Below are positions 16,989-24,773 of a stretch of DNA of 64,000 nucleotides, piece by piece. The notes under the pieces were generated by a model. That model was not told the DNA's origin. It searched no databases and saw only the letters and a program-made list of their open reading frames with translations. A program made the translations under genes and the position numbers. The DNA lies in contig NZ_RFLY01000009.1 in the NCBI RefSeq assembly GCF_003697345.1, positions 46,741 through 110,740 on the forward strand, written 5' to 3'. Within the stretch, counting starts at the first letter, position 1; every line of letters starts with the position of its first letter. Source of the stretch: Solilutibacter pythonis (GTDB lineage Bacteria > Pseudomonadota > Gammaproteobacteria > Xanthomonadales > Xanthomonadaceae).

Positions 16989-17077
16989 TGCAACGCTCCC
17001 CCGCGGCCAGCCGGGCCGCATGCGGGCACTATATGCGGCAGACTGGCTGGACACGGGCTTAAGCACGGGTGGGCTGG

Positions 17078-17764
17078 ATGAACGAAGCAAACCAAGGACC
17101 GGCGCGGACGTCCGGGCAGGCGGCCAATCCGCCGCGCGAGCCCTGGCTGCCGTGGGCGGTGGCGTTGGTCGCGGTGGCGATCGCCGTCGCGGTCTGGTTC
17201 TCGGCCGGGCGGGGTGGGACGGCCGCTCCCCAGCCCGGGCCCGGGCTGGCGAAATTGCAGCAGGACATCGCCACCTTGCGTCAGTCCGATCGAATCAGCC
17301 GCCAGGCGATGCTCGATCTGCAAAACACCCTGACCGAGCGCGACGAGCAGATCGCCGCCCTGCGCGCCGATCTCGATTTCTACGAACGTTTCGTCAGCCC
17401 CGACCGCCAGCGCCGGGGGCTGTCGGTGCACGCCGCGCACGTGCGCCCGCAGGCGGCCAACGTCTGGCGTTTCGAAGTGACCCTGACCCAGGGGCGCGAG
17501 CAGGCCGCCGCCAGCCGCGGCAAGGTCGAGGTGCGGGTGGAAGGCAGCCGCGACGGCAAGCTGACCCAATTGGATTGGGATGCGCTGCGCCAGCGGCCGG
17601 ACGCCCCGGGCATCGATTACGGCTTGCGCTACCTGCAACGGGTGGAAGGCGAATTCGCGCTGCCGGCCGGCTTCGTGCCGACCCGGCTGGTGGTGCGCCT
17701 GCTGCCGTCGCGCGGCCAGTCGGTCGAAACCGCTTTCAACTGGAACGAGATCGCCGGCGCTTGA
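17078..17764 (+). CDS. Membrane-anchored coiled-coil protein (DUF6776-like)
   Basis: A 228-residue protein with a short cytoplasmic tail, one membrane helix ([18 protein letters not shown]), a coiled coil of about 60 residues ([33 protein letters not shown]) and a beta-rich periplasmic domain ending in [12 protein letters not shown]. It matches a conserved but uncharacterised Xanthomonadales family. ATG 17078 has a GGTGGG upstream; an ATG at 17069 is possible. It precedes erpA by 32 bases and may share its transcript. No function can be assigned. Confidence 0.75.
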   Translation: MNEANQGPARTSGQAANPPREPWLPWAVALVAVAIAVAVWFSAGRGGTAAPQPGPGLAKLQQDIATLRQSDRISRQAMLDLQNTLTERDEQIAALRADLDFYERFVSPDRQRRGLSVHAAHVRPQAANVWRFEVTLTQGREQAAASRGKVEVRVEGSRDGKLTQLDWDALRQRPDAPGIDYGLRYLQRVEGEFALPAGFVPTRLVVRLLPSRGQSVETAFNWNEIAGA

Positions 17765-17796
17765 ACCGTCATCAGCGCGCCCTCATCCTTGGAGCC

Positions 17797-18171
17797 ATGG
17801 AAACCCGCACCGACATCGCCGCCCCTGGTTACCAGCAGCTCGACGCCCCGCTGGTGTTCACCGCCGCCGCCGCCGCGAAAGTGCGCGAACTGATCGCCGA
17901 GGAAGGCAACGCCGCGCTCAAGCTGCGCGTCTACATCCAGGGCGGCGGCTGTTCAGGCTTCCAGTATGGTTTCGAATTCGACGAGACCCGCGCCGAGGAC
18001 GACCTCGCCATCGTCACCGACGACGTCACCCTGCTGGTCGATCCGCTCAGCCTGCAATACCTGATGGGCGCCACCGTCGATTACACCGAAAGCCTGCACG
18101 GCGCCCAGTTCTCCATCCGCAACCCCAACGCCAGGACGACCTGCGGCTGCGGCTCCTCGTTCACGGTCTGA
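17797..18171 (+). CDS. erpA: Iron-sulfur cluster insertion protein ErpA
   Basis: An A-type carrier that receives iron-sulfur clusters from the scaffold and inserts them into apo-enzymes such as IspG/IspH and respiratory complexes. The 124-residue protein has the three cluster cysteines of the family: C52 ([11 protein letters not shown]), C116 and C118 (TTCGCGSSF). GGAG lies four bases before the ATG. The N-terminal extension before FTAAAAAKV and the exact CGCG tail favour ErpA over IscA. nudC follows 35 bases later. Confidence 0.94.
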   Translation: METRTDIAAPGYQQLDAPLVFTAAAAAKVRELIAEEGNAALKLRVYIQGGGCSGFQYGFEFDETRAEDDLAIVTDDVTLLVDPLSLQYLMGATVDYTESLHGAQFSIRNPNARTTCGCGSSFTV

Positions 18172-18206
18172 GCCGCCGCCGCCTCGGCATTTGCGAAAAT
18201 GCGCCG

Positions 18207-19079
18207 ATGAACCCGCCGTCTTTCGCCTTCATCGCCGAAGCGCTCGACCGCGCCGACGAACTGCGGCGCGATGCCGCCGCGCTCGACGCCCTGCGCGCCG
18301 ACGCCCGCTGCCTGCGGCTGGACGCGCGTGGGCAGGTGGCGGTGGAAAGCGATGGTCGCCCGCGCTTCGAACGCGGCGCACCGGCCTACGCGGTCTTTCT
18401 CGGCCTCGGGCGCGGCGAGCCCTGGTTCGCCGCCCTGGGCGAAGCCGGTTTTGCCCAGGGCGCGCCGCTTCTCGACCTGCGCGCCGCGGCGGCGACCTGG
18501 CCGGCCTTCGAGGCCACGCTGTTCGCGCAGGCGCGCGCGGTGCTGCACTGGCGCGGCTCGCATCGCTTCTGCCCGGGTTGCGGCGGCGTTCTGGCGTATT
18601 CGCGCGGCGGCTGGCAGGGCGATTGCGCCGCCTGCGGCCGCACCGAATATCCGCGCAGCGACCCGGCGGTGATCGTCGCGGTGAGCGATGGCGAGCGCCT
18701 GCTGTTGGGTCGGCAGGCGGCGTGGCCCGCGCGGCGCTATTCCGTGCTGGCCGGCTTCGTCGAGCCGGGTGAGTCGCTGGAGCAGACCGTGACGCGGGAG
18801 GTGTACGAGGAGAGCCGCGTGCGTGTGCTGCGTTCGCGCTATCTGGCCTCGCAGCCGTGGCCGTTTCCCGGTTCGTTGATGCTGGGATTCATCGCCGAGG
18901 CGCACCCGGATGCGCCGCGAACCGCGCAGGACGAGTTGGAGGACGCGCGCTGGTTCGGCCGCGGGGAAATTCTCGCCGCGCTGGCGGGCGACGATGGGGC
19001 CGCGCCGCTACGGTTGTCGCCGCCGATGTCGATTTCGCGCTGGCTGATCGAGTGCTGGGTGGCGGGCGAACGCGCCTGA
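18207..19079 (+). CDS. nudC: NAD(H) pyrophosphatase / deNADding enzyme NudC
   Basis: Hydrolyses NADH to NMNH and AMP and removes NAD caps from RNA. The 290-residue protein has the zinc ribbon C122, C125, C140, C143 (CPGCGG; CAACG), the Nudix box starting GFVEPGES at about 183, and the NADH-specific SQPWPFPGS at 215-223. The box shows one departure: the glycine expected after EES is arginine (R204 in EESRV); the catalytic glutamates E201 and E202 are intact. Activity is probably kept, since the glycine is structural, but this should be tested. It forms a run with erpA. Confidence 0.93.
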   Translation: MNPPSFAFIAEALDRADELRRDAAALDALRADARCLRLDARGQVAVESDGRPRFERGAPAYAVFLGLGRGEPWFAALGEAGFAQGAPLLDLRAAAATWPAFEATLFAQARAVLHWRGSHRFCPGCGGVLAYSRGGWQGDCAACGRTEYPRSDPAVIVAVSDGERLLLGRQAAWPARRYSVLAGFVEPGESLEQTVTREVYEESRVRVLRSRYLASQPWPFPGSLMLGFIAEAHPDAPRTAQDELEDARWFGRGEILAALAGDDGAAPLRLSPPMSISRWLIECWVAGERA

Positions 19080-19081
19080 GT

Positions 19082-19501
19082 TCAGCCCGGGGCCAGCCAG
19101 TTGAATGGCGGCCAGGGTAGGTTGCGGGCGAGCCAGAACCCCGGCAGCGCGGCGATCCACAGCCAGGGCCGCGCGAGCGGCGCGGCCACTTTGCGCATCC
19201 ATGTCGGCCGCCAGCCGTACAGCCAGAACAGCGTGCCGATGGCGAGCGGAATGAGCGCCACCACCAGCGCGTTCATCGACAAGGCGCGCAGCGGATCGCC
19301 GTGGGCCAACGCGTGCAGCGCGCGCGTTGCCCCGCACCCGGGGCACCACAGCCCGGTGACGGCGTGGAAATTGCAGGCGAAGAACGGGTTGCCGGGATGG
19401 TTGGGATCGAACCGCCGCAACAGCGCCAGCGCGACAAGGGCGGCGAGGCTCATGGCCGCGCCGCCGCCGAATGCCAGCCGTCGTTCAAGCCGCGTATTCA
19501 C
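19082..19501 (-). CDS. DUF2752 family membrane protein
   Basis: A 139-residue protein with the DUF2752 core FDPNHPGNPFFACNFHAVTG then LWCPGCGATRALHALAHGD, followed by two or three hydrophobic helices (ALSMNALVVALIPLAIGTLFW; LWIAALPGFWLAR). The CPGCG motif is invariant in the family, whose function is unknown. I chose the GTG at 19501 because it overlaps the stop of the upstream CD225 gene as GTGA; an ATG further in would lose the conserved start. The fixed pairing and coupling with a CD225 protein suggest joint work in the membrane. Confidence 0.82.
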   Translation of the reverse strand: MNTRLERRLAFGGGAAMSLAALVALALLRRFDPNHPGNPFFACNFHAVTGLWCPGCGATRALHALAHGDPLRALSMNALVVALIPLAIGTLFWLYGWRPTWMRKVAAPLARPWLWIAALPGFWLARNLPWPPFNWLAPG

Positions 19502-19851
19502 CGCATCTGCTGTTTCTGGATTTCTTCCAGCACCTGCTGGAATTGCTGGTTCATGCGGTGCTGGAGGCCGGTGGCGAGCAATATCACCCACAACAGCAGC
19601 GAGACGATCAGGATGCCAGTCGTCACCCAGTTCCAGGTCTTGGCGTTTTTGGACGATTGCATGGCGCCGGCGACGTCGCCGTATTGCAGCCTGCCGTCGA
19701 CCTTGCTCGACTGGACGATGGCGGCGATGCCGGTGGGGACACCGAAAATCGAAATGCAGGTGAAGCAGCACAGTAGCCCCGACAACACGGTATTGACGAT
19801 CGACCAAACCAGATGGCTGGGGACCCGCTGCGACGGGAATGACGTGTTCAT
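19498..19851 (-). CDS. CD225/dispanin family membrane protein
   Basis: A 117-residue, two-helix membrane protein. The dispanin pattern is clear: HLVWSIVNTVLSGLLCC, FGVPTGIAAIVQSSKVD, GDVAGAMQSSKNAKTWNW, then a second helix. It includes the double cysteine and the conserved loop between helices seen in animal interferon-induced transmembrane proteins. Bacterial members are common but uncharacterised. A C-terminal helix (HRMNQQFQQVLEEIQKQQ) faces the cytoplasm. GGATGGAGC stands just before the ATG. It is the first gene of a coupled pair with DUF2752. Confidence 0.85.
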   Translation of the reverse strand: MNTSFPSQRVPSHLVWSIVNTVLSGLLCCFTCISIFGVPTGIAAIVQSSKVDGRLQYGDVAGAMQSSKNAKTWNWVTTGILIVSLLLWVILLATGLQHRMNQQFQQVLEEIQKQQMR

Positions 19852-19919
19852 GCTCCATCCTGTTCGGCGTATTGAGGCCGAATGTTATCAATGCCCGGCA
19901 TCGCCGGGCGGGCTGGCGT

Positions 19920-21830
19920 TCACGCCGCCGCGCCGCGCAGCTCGCGTACTTTCGTCTCCAGTGTTCCGGCACTGACGATGCCACCGTCGATGGCGTCGGC
20001 GGCGACCACTTCGACATGCGCGCGGAAGCGGCGCGGCACGCGCATCCGGCCCAGCCGGGAATCGCGGCGGCTCCACATGCTGGCCCACATCCCGCGCAGC
20101 GCCATCGGGATCACCGGCACCGGCCGCCGCGCCAGGATTTTCTCCACACCGGACTTGAACGGCGCGATCGCGCCATCCTTCGTCAGCGCGCCCTCGGGGA
20201 AGATGCAGACCAGTTCGCCCTCGGCCAGCGCGGCGTCGATCTCGTCGAAGGCGCGCCGCATGAGCGCGGGGTCCTCCCGCGCGCCGGCGATGGGAATGGC
20301 CTTGGCGGTGCGGAATATCCAGCTCATCAGCGGGATGTTGAATATCTTGTAGTACATGACGAAGCGCACCGGCCGCTTGATCACGCCGGAGAGGATCAGC
20401 GCATCCATGTAGCTGACGTGGTTGCAGACGATGAGCGCCGCGCCTTCCTCCGGCACATGTTCCTCCACGCCGCGCCAGCGGATGCGGTAGAGCACGATGA
20501 TCAGCAGCCATGCGACGAAGCGCATGGCGAACTCCGGCACGATGCTGAAGATCCACAGCGCCACCAGCACGTTGGCGATGGCGAGCGCGAGGAACACCTG
20601 CGGGATGCTCCAACCCAGCGATTTCTGCAACAGATAGCCCACGCCCGCCGCGATCACGATGAACAGCGAGTTCTGGATGTTGAGCCCGGCGATCACGCGC
20701 GAGAGCTCGCCCGCCGGCGTGCGGCTCTGGATCAGCGCGAACAGCGGCACCACGTAGAAACCGGTGAACACGCCGACGCCGAGCAGATCGACGACGATCC
20801 GCCAGTTGCCCGGCGCCTGCCCGAATTCGCGGACGCCCATGCCCGCGGCGAGCGCCGTGCCGCTGCGGGCGAAATAGAGATCGAGCAGGAACAGGCTGAC
20901 GCCGATCGAGCCCAGGGGCACCAGTCCCAGCTCGACCCGCCGCCCGGAGAGCTTTTCGCACAGCAGCGAGCCGATGCCCGTGCCGACCGAGAACAGCGCC
21001 AGCGCGAATACGTACAGCTCGTTCCTGAGGCCGAGATTCACCTCGGCGTAGTTGGGAATCTGCGCGGTGATGACCGTGCCGATGAACCAGAACCAGGAGA
21101 CGCCGAGCACGGCATTACGCACGGCCAACTGCTTGCGGACCAGGCGCATGATCGCCAGCGATTCCGGCAGGGGATTCAAGCGGATCTTCAACGCCGGCGC
21201 GCCCGCCGCCACCGGCGGGACGAACTGGCTGGTGAGTCGGCCGGCCACCGCCAGTACTACCACCACGGCGGCCGCGGCATGCGGCCCGGCGCTGCCGGCG
21301 AGGGTGAATACCAGGCCGCCCACCATCATCCCCGAGAGGATCGATACCGAGGTGCCCATCTCCACCAGCCCGTTGCCGCCGGTCAGTTCCTCCTTGCGCA
21401 GCACCCCGGGCAGTATCGAATACTTCACCGGCCCGAACAGCGTGGATTGCACGCCGGTCAGGAACAACGCCGCCAGCAGCACCGGCATGTTCTGGAGAAT
21501 GAAGCCGGCCGCCGCCAGCGACATGATGAGGATTTCCATCGTGGTGGTGAGGCGGATGAGCCGGGATTTCTCCAGCTTCTCCGCCACCTGTCCGGCCAGT
21601 GCCGAGAACAGGAAATAGGGCAGGATGAACAATGCCGGGGCCAGGTTGGTGTAGAGCGTGCGCTCTTCCAGCGACACGCCAAGCCACAGCAGCAGGGCGA
21701 TGATCGACTGCCGGTAGACGTTGTCGTTGAAGGCTCCCAGGCACTGCACCAGGAAGAACGGCAGGAAACGCCGCTGTTTCAGCAGACCGAACTGGGAATG
21801 GGTGTGTTGCGAATTTGGAAAGTCGGACAT
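19920..21830 (-). CDS. MFS lysophospholipid transporter fused to PlsC-type acyltransferase
   Basis: The N-terminal about 410 residues form a 12-helix major-facilitator transporter like LplT (FGLLKQRRFLPFFLVQCLGAFNDN; GVQSTLFGPVKYSILP). The C-terminal about 210 residues are a glycerolipid acyltransferase with NHVSYMDA (HX4D) and FPEGAL. In the LplT-Aas pair, lysophosphatidylethanolamine is flipped inward and re-acylated, and this fusion joins both steps. It lacks the acyl-ACP synthetase domain of the full Aas fusion, so it should use ready acyl-ACP or acyl-CoA. Length is 636 residues. It is transcribed alone in the leftward direction. Confidence 0.88.
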   Translation of the reverse strand: MSDFPNSQHTHSQFGLLKQRRFLPFFLVQCLGAFNDNVYRQSIIALLLWLGVSLEERTLYTNLAPALFILPYFLFSALAGQVAEKLEKSRLIRLTTTMEILIMSLAAAGFILQNMPVLLAALFLTGVQSTLFGPVKYSILPGVLRKEELTGGNGLVEMGTSVSILSGMMVGGLVFTLAGSAGPHAAAAVVVVLAVAGRLTSQFVPPVAAGAPALKIRLNPLPESLAIMRLVRKQLAVRNAVLGVSWFWFIGTVITAQIPNYAEVNLGLRNELYVFALALFSVGTGIGSLLCEKLSGRRVELGLVPLGSIGVSLFLLDLYFARSGTALAAGMGVREFGQAPGNWRIVVDLLGVGVFTGFYVVPLFALIQSRTPAGELSRVIAGLNIQNSLFIVIAAGVGYLLQKSLGWSIPQVFLALAIANVLVALWIFSIVPEFAMRFVAWLLIIVLYRIRWRGVEEHVPEEGAALIVCNHVSYMDALILSGVIKRPVRFVMYYKIFNIPLMSWIFRTAKAIPIAGAREDPALMRRAFDEIDAALAEGELVCIFPEGALTKDGAIAPFKSGVEKILARRPVPVIPMALRGMWASMWSRRDSRLGRMRVPRRFRAHVEVVAADAIDGGIVSAGTLETKVRELRGAAA

Positions 21831-21985
21831 GAGGCCCCCGCGGTTGGCGGCAGTCTAAGCGGGTTCGCGGACGCCGAGTACATGGGATGGCTTTCGGCCC
21901 GGCGCGGCCTGGGACGAGGGCGGTGCGGTCGAGCGGGGGCAGGCACGCGTGCGTGCATGCGCGATGGCCGGGGCGGGAACGGCGC

Positions 21986-23329
21986 TCATGCGTCTTGCAC
22001 TTGCAGCCGTTTCCCCAGGTTTCCGGTGGCAAGGAAAACGTGCTGGCGCCCGTCGCGTTCCTGCCGCATCAATCCGGCATCCACCAAACCCAGCAGGTCG
22101 CTGCGCGCGGTCTGGTAGACCACGCCGTGGGCGCGTTGGTGCTCGGCGATGTTGAACGGTTTGCCGGGGTGTTTCAGGGCATTGAGCAGCAGTGCGCGCT
22201 GGCGGTGGTTCAGCCGCCGCGACAGCAGGCTTTGCGGCGACAGCAGGTTTTCGGCCTCGCGTCGGGCCTGCTGCTTGCGGGTGATGTAGGCATGCACGCC
22301 TTCGATGGCCTTGAGCAGCACGTCGAGCTGGTGGGCCAGGAAATAGGTGGCGTCGCCGGCGTCGGATTCGGTATGCAGATAGGCGCGGGTGTATTGCGCC
22401 GGGGCTTGCCTGAGGATGCTGGAGATGGAGATGTATTCGGCCATCCAGAAGCCCGATTTCAGCATCGACCAGTAGAACAAGGCGCGCGCGGTGCGGCCGT
22501 TGCCATCGACGAAGGGGTGGTCGTAGCCGATCATGAAATGGATCAGGATGGCGCGCACCACCGGATGGACGAAGTCGGTATCGTCGTCGCGCTGGTTGGC
22601 GAAGTCGCACAGCGTCCGCATCCGCGCCGGCAGCTCGGCGGCGTCGGGCGGCATGTGCAGCAGGGTGCCGATTTCATCCTCGACCACGATGTTCTCGTCG
22701 TGGCGGCGGAAGCGGCCGGCGCTGCCGGGGTCGCCGAGGGTGCCGTCGGTGAGCATGCGATGGATCTCGAACACGGTCTCCGGCGTCAACGGCTGTCCGG
22801 CCCAATGCCGCAATTCGCGCATGGTGGCGAAGTTGTTGACGATCATCCGCTCGCCGTAGTCGCGGGGCGCGCGCCCGCTGCGCAGCATGTCCTTGGCGAC
22901 CTGGGTGGTGGTGGCCGCGCCCTCCAGTTGGGAAGAGGTCATGGCCTCTTCCATCAGTGACCGGAAGAGGAACTGTTCGCGGTTGGCGTCGGGCTGGGGC
23001 TGGTCGGCCCCGCGCAGTGCGCCGGCGGCATCGCGGGCGACGAAGAACAGCTTACGCTGGATGCTGTCGGTCAGCGCGACGGTGAATGGCTGCCGCTGTT
23101 TGTCCAGGAACGGCAACGGGCGAGCGATGGCCATGCGCGCGAGCTTGATGGCGGCCCACCATTCGGTGGGTTCGAGACCGTCGGGTGGGGTGAGGTGGCG
23201 CAGGCGGTCCCAATGTTCGTAGCGGCCTTTCACCTCGGGGCCGATGCGCAGCGCCAGGACGCGCCCGAGCCAGTCGGGCGGTTGGTCGAGCAGTTCGTGC
23301 CACGCGGGCGGGGCGAGCGGCAGCTTCAT
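21986..23329 (-). CDS. Second Fic-domain protein, class II with winged helix
   Basis: A 447-residue Fic protein with catalytic HPFVDGNGRTAR (H271) and the inhibitory SSQLEG (S132 to G137) ahead of it, so it is of the auto-inhibited class II type. A C-terminal helical part (LLSRRLNHRQRALLLNALKH; VVYQTARSDLLGLVDAGLM) looks like a winged helix. The N-terminal 100 residues differ from the first Fic protein of the window, so the two are not recent duplicates. The ATG has no ribosome site. A promoter inside a 16-base palindrome predicts transcription starting at or next to the ATG. The modified target is unknown. Confidence 0.88.
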   Translation of the reverse strand: MKLPLAPPAWHELLDQPPDWLGRVLALRIGPEVKGRYEHWDRLRHLTPPDGLEPTEWWAAIKLARMAIARPLPFLDKQRQPFTVALTDSIQRKLFFVARDAAGALRGADQPQPDANREQFLFRSLMEEAMTSSQLEGAATTTQVAKDMLRSGRAPRDYGERMIVNNFATMRELRHWAGQPLTPETVFEIHRMLTDGTLGDPGSAGRFRRHDENIVVEDEIGTLLHMPPDAAELPARMRTLCDFANQRDDDTDFVHPVVRAILIHFMIGYDHPFVDGNGRTARALFYWSMLKSGFWMAEYISISSILRQAPAQYTRAYLHTESDAGDATYFLAHQLDVLLKAIEGVHAYITRKQQARREAENLLSPQSLLSRRLNHRQRALLLNALKHPGKPFNIAEHQRAHGVVYQTARSDLLGLVDAGLMRQERDGRQHVFLATGNLGKRLQVQDA

Positions 23330-23335
23330 GCCGGC

Positions 23336-23382
23336 AATCTAGCAATCAACTACTAATTTGTAAACGAATTAGTAGTTGATTG
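23336..23382 (-). promoter_or_regulatory. Palindromic operator-promoter of the second fic gene
   Basis: A perfect inverted repeat, CAATCAACTACTAATT (23343-23358) and its complement (23367-23382), surrounds eight bases. Read leftward, TTTACA (23364-23359) and TAGATT (23341-23336) are separated by exactly 17 bases, giving a sigma-70-like promoter overlapped by the palindrome. The predicted start of transcription, about seven bases later, coincides with the ATG at 23329. A dimeric repressor, possibly Fic itself, could close it. Confidence 0.65.
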
Positions 23383-23388
23383 TATGGT

Positions 23389-24678
23389 TCAGCTCCGCTC
23401 GCGGGCGATGGCGCGCCAGCCGATGTCGCCGCGGTGGAATTCGCCCGCCCAGTGGATCTCCGCCACCGCCGCGTAGGCGGCGCGCTGGGCGTCGGCCACG
23501 GTGTCGCCCAGCGCCGTGGCGCACAGCACGCGGCCGCCGCGAGTCACCACGTTGCCCTGGGCGTCGAAGCCGGTGCCGGCGTGGAAGACCTTGCTCGCGC
23601 CGGGCGGGGCGGCGTCGAGGCCGTGGAGGACGTCGCCAGTGCGCGGCGTGTCGGGATAGTGGGCTGCCGCCATCACTACGCCCAGCGCGCATTGCGGGCG
23701 CCATTGCGCGCGGGCGTCGTCCAGCCCGCCGTCGATCGCGGCTTCGACCAGATCGACCAGGTCGGACTCCAGCCGTAGCATCACCGGCTGGGTTTCCGGG
23801 TCGCCGAAGCGGACGTTGAATTCGATCACCTTCGGCGCGCCGTCCGCATCGATCATCAGCCCCGCGTAGAGGAAGCCGGTGAACGGCGCGCCGTCGGCGG
23901 CCATGCCGGCGACGGTCGGCTCCACCACCTCGCGCATGATGCGCGCGTGTATTTCCGCCGTCACCACCGGGGCCGGCGAGTATGCGCCCATGCCGCCGGT
24001 GTTGGGGCCGGTGTCGCCATCGCCGACGCGCTTGTGGTCCTGCGAGGTGGCCATCGGCAAGGCGGTGCGGCCATCCACCATCGAGATGAAGCTGGCTTCC
24101 TCGCCTTCGAGGAATTCCTCGATGACCACGCGCGCGCCGGCCTGGCCGAAGGCGTTGCCGGCCAGCATGTCGCGCACGGCGGCTTCGGCTTCCTCCAGCG
24201 TCATCGCCACGATCACGCCCTTGCCGGCGGCGAGGCCGTCGGCCTTGATGACGATGGGCGCGCCTTTTTCGCGGACGTGGGCCAGCGCGGCATCGAGCTC
24301 CTCGTGCACCGCGTAATGCGCGGTGGGGATGCCGTGGCGGGCGAGGAAATCCTTGGCGAACGCCTTGCTACCTTCCAACTGCGCGGCGGCGGCGGTCGGG
24401 CCGAAGATGCGTTGCCCGGCGGCGCGGAAGGCGTCCACCACGCCGGCGACCAGCGGGGCTTCCGGGCCGACCACGGTCATCGTGACGCCTTCGTCCCGGG
24501 CCAGCTTGAGCAGGCCGTCGAGATCGGTGGCGTCGACGGCGGCGTTGCGGCACTTATGCTCGCCGGCGGTGCCGGCATTGCCGGGGGCGACGATCACTTC
24601 CTCGACGCGCGGCGAGTGGGCGAGTTTCCAGGCCAGCGCGTGTTCGCGGCCGCCGGAACCGATGACGAGCAGTTTCAT
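23389..24678 (-). CDS. purD: Phosphoribosylamine-glycine ligase (GAR synthetase)
   Basis: Second step of purine synthesis: joins phosphoribosylamine and glycine using ATP. The 429-residue protein starts MKLLVIGSGGREHALAWKL and shows VVGPEAPLVAGVVD, the ATP-grasp stretches KADGLAAGKGV and EEFLEGEEASF, SQDHKRVGDGDTGPNTGGMG and EFNVRFGDPETQPV. The ATG at 24678 fits the family start; longer frames upstream are not credible. purH lies 5 kb away instead of adjacent. The stop is seven bases from the palindrome in front of the second fic gene. Confidence 0.95.
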   Translation of the reverse strand: MKLLVIGSGGREHALAWKLAHSPRVEEVIVAPGNAGTAGEHKCRNAAVDATDLDGLLKLARDEGVTMTVVGPEAPLVAGVVDAFRAAGQRIFGPTAAAAQLEGSKAFAKDFLARHGIPTAHYAVHEELDAALAHVREKGAPIVIKADGLAAGKGVIVAMTLEEAEAAVRDMLAGNAFGQAGARVVIEEFLEGEEASFISMVDGRTALPMATSQDHKRVGDGDTGPNTGGMGAYSPAPVVTAEIHARIMREVVEPTVAGMAADGAPFTGFLYAGLMIDADGAPKVIEFNVRFGDPETQPVMLRLESDLVDLVEAAIDGGLDDARAQWRPQCALGVVMAAAHYPDTPRTGDVLHGLDAAPPGASKVFHAGTGFDAQGNVVTRGGRVLCATALGDTVADAQRAAYAAVAEIHWAGEFHRGDIGWRAIARERS

Positions 24679-24773
24679 GCCGAAGTCCTTGCCTGTGCGG
24701 GCGATGATTTTAGCGGGCCGCGCCCCGCTGGATGCTAGGCTGGCCGCCGTTTCATGCACGGAGTAGGCGGCGG

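Noticed and set aside
19839..22118. A 759-codon plus-strand open frame opposite the MFS-acyltransferase gene.
   Set aside because: It is rich in His, Arg, Gln and Asp without any domain, as expected of the antisense frame of a GC-rich gene. The minus-strand product has clear transporter and acyltransferase motifs.
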